Shown: positions 14,482-20,770 of the stretch, piece after piece
Layout of the letters: every line of letters starts with the position of its first letter
How positions within the stretch are numbered: the first letter of the stretch is position 1
Source of the DNA: a virus
Direction: 5' to 3' (one strand)
DNA: 25,175 nt
Virus record (IMG/VR): IMGVR_UViG_3300031952_000129
Span: 1-25,175 of that record
Translations under genes and position numbers: made by a program
The notes under the pieces: model-generated
The model's database searches: none
Seen by the model: the letters and a program-made list of their open reading frames with translations, nothing else
What the model was told of the DNA's origin: nothing

Positions 14482-15444
14482 TTAGTTGTTTATGCTAAAT
14501 GAATTTCCAGATGTCCAATAAATAACATCGTTAGCGGCACCAGCAGGTGAGTTTGCACCACCTACTAATTGAATACCAATTAAACCAGTATTTATAGTAG
14601 CATCACTTAAAATATCAACACCGCTATCTAAGCCTTCAGCTGTATTCATACCAACAGGTATTACTTGAGCTTGAGTAAATCCTGCTGCTGCTTGTGCAGT
14701 AGTAGGGAAAGCAAAAGCTGTAAATGCTGTTGTATCGATATCTACAGTAATAGAGTTAGTAGCTGTATTTATAGCAAGAATTGTACCTTGTAAGCCATTT
14801 ATTTCTGTCATACCATATGAAGCGGCAGAACCACCTACAGAAGGAACAACAAAAGAAACAACTTGTCCTATTTTATAACCATGAGTAACAGTTAATACAA
14901 CCACAGCTTCAACAGCTTGTGAAATACTTACTATATAACGATTACGTGGGTAGAATATAGGATTGTAAGGTATTCTTCTAAATGTACCAGCGTTAGCAGC
15001 TACGATTTGAGACATATATGCTAATGTAAAACTTACGTTTGCGTTAACAGCACCGATTGTAAAATCAATACTATTTAATTGCACACCGTTAGTAACATTA
15101 TATAAACGAACAATATCGCCATTTGCTAAACCACCAGTGTTACCAGTAGATACAACAGGAATAGCTGCTGCAGAAATTGCTGTTAAAACAACACTAGCAC
15201 CAGGCACATTTAAAGAAGTATCAATTGGAAAAAATCCAAGACCAGCACCTAAAGAAGCAGTTGTACCGTTTGCAGCTGTAATTTTACCTACACCAGCAGC
15301 CATACCTACTTGCCAAAAGTATTGGGTATTATCTGTATAGTTTAATACTTTAATCCAATCAACACCTGATCTAATATTTAATGTTTGAGAAGCGCCTGTA
15401 GAGGTAAACTTCCCTTGGTTTGTACCAGTAAATATAACACTCAT
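14482..15444 (-). CDS. Virion structural protein next to the major capsid protein
   Basis: 320 residues, beta-rich, almost no Cys. It starts VIFTGTNQGKFTSTGASQTL and then IRSGVDWIKVLNYT, YFWQVGMAAG, as in proteins encoded beside N4-gp56-type capsid genes. Near residues 180-250 there is an FCCH-like module (LTVTHGYKIGQVVSFVVPS, YGMTEINGLQGTILAI, ITVDIDTTAFTAF) shared with the 131-residue protein. The end is GIQLVGGANSPAGAANDVIYW. AAGGAG precedes the ATG, and the gene starts 13 nt after the capsid gene, so the two are probably expressed at similar levels. It could be a capsid decoration, head fibre or cement protein; the abundance is inferred from operon position. Confidence 0.65.
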   Translation of the reverse strand: MSVIFTGTNQGKFTSTGASQTLNIRSGVDWIKVLNYTDNTQYFWQVGMAAGVGKITAANGTTASLGAGLGFFPIDTSLNVPGASVVLTAISAAAIPVVSTGNTGGLANGDIVRLYNVTNGVQLNSIDFTIGAVNANVSFTLAYMSQIVAANAGTFRRIPYNPIFYPRNRYIVSISQAVEAVVVLTVTHGYKIGQVVSFVVPSVGGSAASYGMTEINGLQGTILAINTATNSITVDIDTTAFTAFAFPTTAQAAAGFTQAQVIPVGMNTAEGLDSGVDILSDATINTGLIGIQLVGGANSPAGAANDVIYWTSGNSFSINN

Positions 15445-15457
15445 ATTAAACTCCTTT

Positions 15458-16402
15458 TTATCTTAATGTTGAACGCATATTTGTAATCCAAAGATCGTTT
15501 AGAATCCTAGGCACTTCAGCAAATACATAACCAATAGTTACGTTTTGGAAAAGTGGATCTGAGAAGACTGGTGGACGATATAAGAATCTTGCAGAATAAT
15601 TATCTTGTTCAACACAGGCTAATGCTTCCATACCTTGGATAAATGTATTGTATACATTGTTTCCTAGAGCAGACGCATTAGGAGAAACTGATCCTACTGA
15701 AGACAACATAAAACGAACGTTGTTTACACAACCCCATTCAGATCTTACTACTTCATTTTGGTTAGGATAATTCCATTTAGAAATAAAACCATTTACGTTA
15801 TTTAGATCTTTTGCTAATGCAACATGACCTAAAGCTAGATAAGCATCACGTACAGGGCCTGTACCGAATTTGTTCTCACCACCAACCATGTCCATGATCA
15901 TCCAAGCATCATTTTGTAATAATGCAGAAGTCACTTCATCAATATCAGATAATGAAATATCTGTAGGTAAATCACCATTTGTACCACCTGTACAATTGTA
16001 GAAAGAAGCTGTAGAAGCTAGCATTTCTTTAGTGATTTGATCTTCTGTCATACGAAGAGATAAGCCTAAAAGCTCAGCTGTTTCGTTAAGAACAGGATCC
16101 TGATTTTGCAATGTTACTTGCTGATTGATTGCAACATATTGTCCATAAAAAGACATTGTAGCATCAATATCAACACGATTTAAAGGTGTTGCTGGAGGAG
16201 TTGCTCCGCTTGACCCCAATGGAACAGGGCTAGTTGGTAATCTATCATAACGTGACATACGAAGCGTTCTGCCGCCTTTTGCTGGTAAACGCTTTGATAA
16301 AGCACCTAATTTCATAATTAAATTAGGGGTTCTTACGGAAAGAAGAACATCATCAAAAGTTTGCTGTACCTGAGCGGGCAGCGTTGATGGAGTAGTTATC
16401 AT
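15458..16402 (-). CDS. Major capsid protein, N4-gp56 family
   Basis: 314 residues, recognised as an N4-gp56-type HK97-fold coat protein. The diagnostic N-terminus (TPSTLPAQVQQTFDDVLL, then RTPNLIMKLGALSKRLP, GGRTLRMSRYDRLPT) is complete. A glycine/proline loop SSGATPPATPLNRVDI follows, then the spine helix region (LNETAELLGLSLRMTEDQIT), and a late beta region with GFISKWNYPNQNEV, SSVGSVSPNAS and FAEVPRILNDLWI. Length matches the family. It forms the icosahedral shell. It is preceded by a scaffold gene and separated from it by a terminator and a structured leader, which suggests dedicated expression. AGAG precedes the ATG. Confidence 0.92.
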   Translation of the reverse strand: MITTPSTLPAQVQQTFDDVLLSVRTPNLIMKLGALSKRLPAKGGRTLRMSRYDRLPTSPVPLGSSGATPPATPLNRVDIDATMSFYGQYVAINQQVTLQNQDPVLNETAELLGLSLRMTEDQITKEMLASTASFYNCTGGTNGDLPTDISLSDIDEVTSALLQNDAWMIMDMVGGENKFGTGPVRDAYLALGHVALAKDLNNVNGFISKWNYPNQNEVVRSEWGCVNNVRFMLSSVGSVSPNASALGNNVYNTFIQGMEALACVEQDNYSARFLYRPPVFSDPLFQNVTIGYVFAEVPRILNDLWITNMRSTLR

Positions 16403-16555
16403 AATTAAACTCTTTAATTAATTTAAAAATTTCAAAGATGTGAAAAATGCATTTACGAGATGCCTACGTAGTTTTTTTTTAGGTTGGCGAGACCAGAAGT
16501 ACGCCGAAAGGATTAGCGAAATCCAATACGCTAACAATAGATTTACATATTAATA
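16403..16555 (-). promoter_or_regulatory. Structured 5' leader of the capsid gene
   Basis: About 150 nt, locally richer in GC than its surroundings. In minus-strand order it offers TTAGCG/CGCTAA or the competing GGATT/AATCC hairpin, then GGCG/CGCC, then a run of nine A, the palindrome CTACGTAG, and GCAT/ATGC, before a plain AT-rich ribosome site. No convincing sigma70 promoter was found inside it. It may be a translation-enhancing or stabilising leader, or contain a phage-specific promoter. Confidence 0.4.
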
Positions 16556-16601
16556 AGAAAAATCAACACGGACTTACCAATTGATCTTAATAAATCCGTG
16601 T
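16556..16601 (-). terminator. Terminator between scaffold and capsid genes
   Basis: ACACGGATTTA pairs with TAAGTCCGTGT (11 bp, one wobble; arms 16591-16601 and 16566-16576) around a 14-nt loop. It is followed on the minus strand by TGATTTTTCTT. It begins 8 bp after the scaffold stop. It should end or limit scaffold transcription, or mark the processed 3' end of that mRNA. Confidence 0.75.
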
Positions 16602-16609
16602 ATTTTATA

Positions 16610-17323
16610 TTATCTATTACGTTTTGCTTCTTCTACTTGTTTTCTTAATTGATCTTTTCTTTCTTCAGTTAAGATTCTTCTATCATAGTCGCCTACTTTA
16701 GAAAGAGGAGTATCACCAGACTGAGGCGAAGCATTTCCGATAGCACGGGGCTTTGCTTTATTTTCTTCTAAACGTTTATCTTGATCGCTATATTGGCTAT
16801 TACTTTTGAGAATATTGCTATTCTTAATCATAGCATAAGCAGAATATCCACGATCATAAATATCAGATGAAGCTAAAAGCGTTCTATATAAAACTGGTTG
16901 GGTATCAGATAATTTTTTTAAATTTTCTTCACTAACAACAGTATCAAAATCATTAAATTGAGATTTAAGTAATACTTGTGCATTAGCCATTGCATTCTTT
17001 TTACTATTTTCTTCTAATAATTTTTTAGTTTCTTTAAGATCTTTTTGAATATTTTTTATATGTTTTTTATATTGCTTAGCTTCAATAAAACTATCATCAT
17101 CAATATTTAAGTCTTCATCTTCTTCAACAGGTTGTTGTTGTTGCTGTAAGATTCTTTTATATTCTTGATTTTCTTTTTCGATTGATTCCATGCGTTCACG
17201 CATAATCCTAAGATTATATTCTTTAGAGCGAACAGCCTCTTTAGCTTCTTCGTTGGCTACAACATTTTCATTTTGAGTTTGTTCAACTTGATTTTGTTCT
17301 TGTTCAAAAAATTCTTCGTTCAT
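16610..17323 (-). CDS. Scaffolding protein
   Basis: 237 residues, highly charged and helical. The N-terminal 60 are Gln/Glu/Asn-rich. Residues 30-120 form a coiled coil interrupted by a QQQQQ run and an acidic patch (EEDEDLNIDDD). The C-terminus turns basic (RRILTEERKDQLRKQVEEAK, then RNR), like the coat-binding helix of P22-type scaffolds. There is no catalytic motif. The position just upstream of the major capsid gene and the usual scaffold size support the call, which rests on composition and synteny because scaffold sequences are not conserved. AGGAG lies 6 nt before the ATG. It acts inside procapsids and leaves before or during packaging. Confidence 0.75.
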   Translation of the reverse strand: MNEEFFEQEQNQVEQTQNENVVANEEAKEAVRSKEYNLRIMRERMESIEKENQEYKRILQQQQQPVEEDEDLNIDDDSFIEAKQYKKHIKNIQKDLKETKKLLEENSKKNAMANAQVLLKSQFNDFDTVVSEENLKKLSDTQPVLYRTLLASSDIYDRGYSAYAMIKNSNILKSNSQYSDQDKRLEENKAKPRAIGNASPQSGDTPLSKVGDYDRRILTEERKDQLRKQVEEAKRNR

Positions 17324-17332
17324 ACATTACTC

Positions 17333-17830
17333 CTATGTATTTGCTATTCTAATAATTGCGTCTTTTTTCTCGCCATTTTCTTTTTTTACCCATTCAAGTA
17401 ATTCACCTGTTTCCATTAAAGAAACAAATTTAGTTAATTGAGCAGTTTCTTTATCAGCAAAATATTTAGTTTGGTTATGGTAAATATGCCAATACAATAC
17501 CTGATCAGGGATTGACCATAAAAATTCTAAATTATCGCTATCTATATGATATTTCCATACAGATTGTTTATAAACAGGTGTAGGACATGATCTTCTAGCA
17601 AAAACAAAACTTCTAGTAGCTTGCCCTATTTTTTCTACTTTCATAAGCATAACTATATAAAAATCTTTGTTTATATACAAAGGATCATTTTTAGCTTTTT
17701 GAGCTGTTTCATGAATATTTTTAACAAGTTCTTTTTCTATTTCTTGACGATATTCAATAATATCATCTTCAGTTTGTAAATTTTTTTGATTATGCTCTTG
17801 TATTAATTGTCCATAAAGTTTTTTAGTCAC
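17333..17830 (-). CDS. Conserved phage protein of unknown function, GTG start
   Basis: 165 residues. The start is GTG at 17830, overlapping the RuvC stop in GTGA, so translation is coupled to RuvC. The N-terminal helical part (EDDIIEYRQEIEKELVKNIHE) is followed by a conserved globular core: DFYIVMLMKVEKIG, SFVFARRSCPTPVYKQSV, KYHIDSDNLEFLWSIPD, then LLEWVKKENGEK. I recognise this core from structural operons of uncultured phages, where it usually lies near the scaffold, but I know no function. It could act in head assembly or DNA processing. No nuclease or ATPase motif is visible. Confidence 0.68.
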   Translation of the reverse strand: MTKKLYGQLIQEHNQKNLQTEDDIIEYRQEIEKELVKNIHETAQKAKNDPLYINKDFYIVMLMKVEKIGQATRSFVFARRSCPTPVYKQSVWKYHIDSDNLEFLWSIPDQVLYWHIYHNQTKYFADKETAQLTKFVSLMETGELLEWVKKENGEKKDAIIRIANT

Positions 17831-18294
17831 GGTTTAATTGCTCCACAAAGTGCTATGGCTACTGCATCGCTTGCGTCTAGTGTCTCAAAATTTCCTATTT
17901 TTGGAAATAATTGTTTTATCATATCTTGAACTTCTTCTTTTGTAGCTCTTCCGCTACCCGTAACCTGTTGTTTAATTGTTGTAGGTGCAAATTCACGCAA
18001 GATTATTTTTTTTTGTTCACAGATAAGATAAATAATACCTCTTAAATAACCAAGCTTTAAGAAAGATTGGGCGTTTTCGCCTAAATATGGGGTTTCAAGA
18101 GAGATACATTCAACATTATGTTTTTCTATTAATTCATTAATGTCGTTGTAAAATTGAAAGACGCGATTTGAAAGCGTCATTTTTCGATCAAATTTGATGA
18201 TTCCGTAATCAAAAATAGTTATTTTTTTATCAAGCACGTTCATAATGCAATAGCCTGCAATGACTGTGCCTGGATCAATACCAAGTATTATCAA
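17827..18294 (-). CDS. ruvC: RuvC-type Holliday junction resolvase
   Basis: 155 residues, close to the size of bacterial RuvC (about 170). The RNase H fold motifs are in order: GIDPG with Asp7, SLETPYLGENA with Glu67, the basic QVTGSGRATKEEVQDMI loop, and LDASDAVAIALC with Asp140 and Asp143. All four acidic metal ligands are present, so activity is expected. It cuts four-way junctions; in phages this debranches replicated concatemers before the terminase packages them, which fits the place between packaging and capsid genes. GAGG lies 8 nt before the ATG. A TTGACG-N17-TAAGAT promoter lies 180 nt upstream. Confidence 0.9.
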   Translation of the reverse strand: MIILGIDPGTVIAGYCIMNVLDKKITIFDYGIIKFDRKMTLSNRVFQFYNDINELIEKHNVECISLETPYLGENAQSFLKLGYLRGIIYLICEQKKIILREFAPTTIKQQVTGSGRATKEEVQDMIKQLFPKIGNFETLDASDAVAIALCGAIKP

Positions 18295-18471
18295 AGTAGC
18301 CTCAGTTCAACTGATATAATTTAGGTTAAAAATACTAATTGCAACCAAAGCTACTCTGAATAATATAATTAAACAATGATTAAAATTGTTAATATTCAAC
18401 TTGTAGTTTATTCGTTAACTTTTACTTGTAAATCCATTAAAAAAACAAATACTTAAATAAACTACGTACAT
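18295..18471 (-). promoter_or_regulatory. AT-rich untranslated leader of the RuvC operon
   Basis: No reading frame of note. It would be the 5' leader if transcription starts at the promoter 18472-18500. It contains a loose inverted repeat (AACAA...TTGTT near 18385-18405) and several AT-rich boxes. I see no terminator or riboswitch-like conserved core. Confidence 0.4.
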
Positions 18472-18500
18472 ATCTTAAATATTTGTTATTTATCCGTCAA
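18472..18500 (-). promoter_or_regulatory. Sigma70-type promoter for the RuvC-scaffold operon
   Basis: TTGACG (18495-18500, minus) and TAAGAT (18472-18477, minus) are separated by 17 bp. The -35 begins immediately after the stop codon of the DUF5872-like gene. It is the best promoter candidate in the 206-bp gap before RuvC. Confidence 0.55.
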
Positions 18501-18899
18501 CTATCTTTTTTTTGCTGTTTTTTTTGCAATAGACTTTGGTTGACGAACAAACTGCTTGCCTTGTTTAGTGCCTTCTCTTTTAGCTTTTGTTGTAGAAGCA
18601 TATTCTTGAGAAGTCAATGATTTTATAGCAGCTTTTGGCAAATATCTTTCACCTGTGGCTTTTGATCCCTGTGTACTAGGTTTGCCTGATTTTGTTTGCC
18701 ACTTTTCTTTTGTCCATTTAGAAAGAGATTTCTGTTTTGTAGATTTACTACCAGTGTAACCTCCTCCTGCTTTTTTATATTCCATAGCAACAAGTTGTGC
18801 TTTGCGAGCACTCCACTGCCCTGAGTTTCCACCCTTACTACCAGACATAACACGGTTTTTAATTGACTCACGTAATTTTGGTTTAGTATAGTTGCTCAT
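18501..18899 (-). CDS. Basic DUF5872-like protein
   Basis: 132 residues from ATG 18899, chosen because AAGGA lies just before it; a longer TTG start would overlap the upstream gene. It is very rich in Lys, Ser and Gly. Family signature: YTKPKLRESIKNRVMSGSKGG, QWSARKAQLVAMEYKKAGGGY, SKWTKEKWQTKSGKPSTQG, KATGERYLPKAAIKSL, then KREGTKQGKQFVRQPK and a KKTAKKR tail. From memory this is the DUF5872 type found in many phages and large DNA viruses, with unknown function. Charge and tail suggest nucleic-acid binding. It follows the DUF6321-like gene by 8 nt. A DNA-condensing or virion role is possible but unproven. Confidence 0.75.
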   Translation of the reverse strand: MSNYTKPKLRESIKNRVMSGSKGGNSGQWSARKAQLVAMEYKKAGGGYTGSKSTKQKSLSKWTKEKWQTKSGKPSTQGSKATGERYLPKAAIKSLTSQEYASTTKAKREGTKQGKQFVRQPKSIAKKTAKKR

Positions 18900-18907
18900 A
18901 GCTTCCT

Positions 18908-19156
18908 TTAACACGCCCAAGCACGTAATGCTTTATTAATTCTTGAGTTAGGATCGTTGGCAGTTTTAGCAGATGTTAATTTGCGTCTCAATCCTGACAT
19001 TCTAGCACAAAAAGACTTACGACGTTTATTGCCTTTTACTTTAGTAGGTGGCTTTAAGTTCATGCCTTGAGCCTTAGCTGATGCCCTACCTTTTGCATTA
19101 AGGCCGCCAGCTTTATTTTTACCTTCTTTGCGTTGCCAAGCAGCTGTTTTTTTCAT
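18908..19156 (-). CDS. Small basic DUF6321-like protein
   Basis: 82 residues from ATG 19156, preceded by AAGGA; an upstream in-frame GTG lacks such a site. Signature: KKTAAWQRKEGKNKAGGLNAKGRAS, in pieces, then LKPPTKVKGNKRRKSFCARMSGLRRKLTS, in pieces, NDPNSRINKALRAWAC. I recognise this as the DUF6321 type, frequent in aquatic phages and large DNA viruses and of unknown function. The conserved SFCARM and terminal W-C give two Cys that could bind metal or form a disulfide. Strongly basic. It lies in a run with two other Lys-rich small genes, suggesting a shared DNA-related or virion role. Confidence 0.75.
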   Translation of the reverse strand: MKKTAAWQRKEGKNKAGGLNAKGRASAKAQGMNLKPPTKVKGNKRRKSFCARMSGLRRKLTSAKTANDPNSRINKALRAWAC

Positions 19157-19163
19157 TTTATCC

Positions 19164-19565
19164 TTATTTATCACACGGTGAGATATATTTCACCAGTAAA
19201 GTTGTTAATATTCCTACAGTTGCAGTTGAAACAATTGCCACCTTACCCTTAAACTCAGCCTTAGCTTTTTCTTGCTCGGCTAATTCTTTATCGGTTGAAT
19301 TTTGACGTTTAAGTCCTTGAGTATGAGTGGTCATTAAACTTAAAAGCATAGTGCTTAATCCTGTTAAGTCAGGTTGCTTTACAGGTTCTGGCATATTAAC
19401 AACAACATGAGAAGGGGAAGAAACTTTTTGTTTTACTTCCTGTAATACTGGATCATTTACAGTTTGTAAAAGTTCTAAAGCAGCTTGTATGACATCTATT
19501 TTTTTAGGTGTGGTTGGGGCTTCTGAGGCAAACAAGCTTAAACAAAACCAGAAAATCAAAAACAT
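19164..19565 (-). CDS. Secreted/membrane protein with C-terminal TM segment
   Basis: 133 residues from ATG 19565 with AGGGAAG 7 nt upstream; a start 18 nt earlier has no ribosome site and weakens the signal. Residues 1-14 (FLIFWFCLSLFA) form a signal peptide or anchor with a probable cut before SEAP. Residues 20-85 are soluble. Residues 85-108 are a charged helix (DKELAEQEKAKAEFKGK). Residues 109-127 (VAIVSTATVGILTTLLV) form a membrane span with a short KYISPCDK tail. No family recognised. The topology could suit a spanin- or holin-like lysis factor or a superinfection-exclusion protein, but no neighbouring endolysin is present, so this remains open. Confidence 0.6.
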   Translation of the reverse strand: MFLIFWFCLSLFASEAPTTPKKIDVIQAALELLQTVNDPVLQEVKQKVSSPSHVVVNMPEPVKQPDLTGLSTMLLSLMTTHTQGLKRQNSTDKELAEQEKAKAEFKGKVAIVSTATVGILTTLLVKYISPCDK

Positions 19566-19622
19566 AATATTACTTCCCTTCATAAAAGTCGTGACTATTC
19601 AGCAATCTACTTTGTTTTAGTC

Positions 19623-19697
19623 TGGCACCCCTATCCAGAATCGAACTGGATTCTATAGCGTGAAAGGCTATCGATCTAACCAGTAATCTATAGGGGC
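19623..19697 (-). tRNA. tRNA-Glu (anticodon UUC)
   Basis: 75 nt folded by hand: acceptor GCCCCTA/TAGGGGT (first pair G-U), TA, D arm GATT/GATC with ACTGGTTA loop, anticodon arm ATAGC-CTTTCAC-GCTAT with TTC, a 4-nt variable loop, T arm TCCAG-TTCGATT-CTGGA, discriminator G, encoded CCA. All arms are complete, and the G discriminator fits Glu. It would decode GAA/GAG, with GAA common in this AT-rich phage. Its first 30 nt are also the end of the HNH gene. Confidence 0.92.
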
Positions 19698-20219
19698 ATT
19701 ATTTATTAAAGATTTTTTAAATAACCATTCTTTTTTTTGATGTTCGCTGTTTGTTAACAATTCTAAATTATTAATATCATTATTTAAACCATTACCGTCT
19801 TTGTGATGAACATGTTCATTCTTTAATAATTTTCTACCTAAAAATTGTTCTATAATGTAACGATGTTCGCGAATTTGTTTGCCATTTATATATAATGTTT
19901 TGTAAGTATGATGAGGCAATTTTAAATCAATTAATTTATTTCTAATAAAATTAGGGTTAGCCCATAATTGATTTAATCTATCTGTTCCCGTGCATGATTT
20001 ACTACAAAACTTAACATTATATTTTTTTAATCTAAACAAACGCGCATAAAATTGTTTTTTACAAATAGCGCAATCTAAATATTTACCAGTACGTTTTTTA
20101 AACTTATTTTGCTTGCGCATATTATTAAGATTTACAATACTAGCACATTTTTTGCCGCAGTATATTTGCAATTTTGCTTTAGGGCTAAATTCACAAAGGC
20201 AGTATAAACAATTTTTCAT
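19668..20219 (-). CDS. HNH homing endonuclease overlapping the tRNA gene
   Basis: 183 residues. Two Cys4 zinc-ribbon-like elements (Cys4, 7, 21, 25 and Cys50, 53, 72, 76) precede a C-terminal HNH_3-type nuclease: EHRYIIEQFLGRKL, then HVHHKDGNGLNNDINNLELL, in pieces, and SEHQ. His138/His139, the Asn of NNDINN and His160 give the metal and catalytic residues. Codons 175-183 and the stop (TAG) are the first 30 nt of tRNA-Glu, so the tail APIDYWLDR is tRNA-encoded. No ribosome site is seen; a promoter places the start of the RNA at about the ATG. It is a selfish free-standing endonuclease, probably inserted beside the tRNA. Confidence 0.85.
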   Translation of the reverse strand: MKNCLYCLCEFSPKAKLQIYCGKKCASIVNLNNMRKQNKFKKRTGKYLDCAICKKQFYARLFRLKKYNVKFCSKSCTGTDRLNQLWANPNFIRNKLIDLKLPHHTYKTLYINGKQIREHRYIIEQFLGRKLLKNEHVHHKDGNGLNNDINNLELLTNSEHQKKEWLFKKSLINNAPIDYWLDR

Positions 20220-20225
20220 AATTAA

Positions 20226-20253
20226 ATATTAACATTCATATTACCTTTGTCAA
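20226..20253 (-). promoter_or_regulatory. Promoter of the HNH gene, possibly leaderless
   Basis: A perfect TTGACA (20248-20253, minus) with TAATAT (20226-20231, minus) at 16 bp. The expected start, about 7 nt downstream of the -10, falls on the HNH ATG at 20219, and no ribosome binding site is present, which fits a leaderless mRNA. It would also transcribe the tRNA. Confidence 0.5.
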
Positions 20254-20264
20254 AGCTATACCAA

Positions 20265-20543
20265 TCAGCGTTTCTTCTTAGCAATTTTTATTGCAATTGC
20301 GATCGCTTGGCGCGGCTTCTTAACTACTGGTCCACCTTTACCAGAATGTAACTCACCTTTTTTAAACTCACGCATTACTTTAGCAATCTTCATTTTACTT
20401 TTAGGATTACCATTACATTTTTTTTCAGAAGCTTCATCATCTTTATTTATCTTTAAAGACTTAATTAATTTTTTATCTTCAGAGGCTTCACTTTTAAACA
20501 TTTTCATGTCGTCTTTTAAATGTTTAACTACTTTGTTTTTCAT
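20265..20543 (-). CDS. Small basic protein with DUF6496-like C-terminus
   Basis: 92 residues. The N-terminal half (VVKHLKDDMKMFKSEASEDKKLIKSL) is a charged amphipathic helix that recurs in other phage proteins. The C-terminal half (KIAKVMREFKKGELHSGKGGP, in part, then VVKKPRQAIAIAIKIAKKKR) matches the DUF6496-type core: VM-EFK-G-LHSG-GP-VK-QAIAIA. Strongly basic, no catalytic motif. AAAGGA precedes the ATG, which follows a strong terminator, so its transcript probably comes from read-through or an unseen promoter. Function unknown; DNA or RNA binding is a reasonable guess from charge. Confidence 0.72.
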   Translation of the reverse strand: MKNKVVKHLKDDMKMFKSEASEDKKLIKSLKINKDDEASEKKCNGNPKSKMKIAKVMREFKKGELHSGKGGPVVKKPRQAIAIAIKIAKKKR

Positions 20544-20562
20544 ATTTTATTCCTTTGAGTCT

Positions 20563-20611
20563 AAAAAAAGCCGTAACATTAATACTTACCAGTTAAAAAT
20601 ATTACGGCTTT
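20563..20611 (-). terminator. Strong rho-independent terminator
   Basis: AAAGCCGTAA pairs with TTACGGCTTT (20567-20576 with 20602-20611), extendable past one mismatch. On the minus strand it runs directly into seven T. It ends the portal-led transcript after the 49-codon gene. Confidence 0.85.
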
Positions 20612-20614
20612 AAA

Positions 20615-20764
20615 TTATGATGCTGTTGAACTATCTTTAAACCACTCTTCTATTCTTTTTTCAGAAGGCTTATTATCATTCTTTTGTCTTAACGACTTAA
20701 CAGTTTTAAGAAGTTTATAAGCTATTTCCATAGCTTTTTTATTTGGTCTTATCATTCCAGGCAT
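20615..20764 (-). CDS. Short hypothetical protein
   Basis: 49 residues, read from the minus strand; ATG at 20764, TAA at 20615-20617. It is a basic helical protein: PGMIRPNKKAMEIAYKLLK, then TVKSLRQKN, and SEKRIEEWFKDSS. It starts 6 nt after the 77-residue gene's stop and ends at the strong terminator, filling the operon neatly. The ribosome site is weak (GGT about 8 nt upstream), so translation may depend on coupling. No family recognised. Helix pattern, codon use and tight packing support a real gene. Confidence 0.55.
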   Translation of the reverse strand: MPGMIRPNKKAMEIAYKLLKTVKSLRQKNDNKPSEKRIEEWFKDSSTAS

Positions 20765-20770
20765 AATTTT

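Noticed and set aside
14482-16402. Capsid gene pair as an encapsulin or other non-phage shell
   Set aside because: Scaffold, portal, terminase and adaptor are all present around it, so an ordinary phage head is the simplest reading.
18623-18871. Minus-strand frame of 82 codons
   Set aside because: It is an alternative frame of the DUF5872-like gene, whose own frame has a clear family signature.
19623-19697. tRNA as an att site for integration
   Set aside because: No integrase gene and no second copy of the tRNA 3' end is seen in the window.
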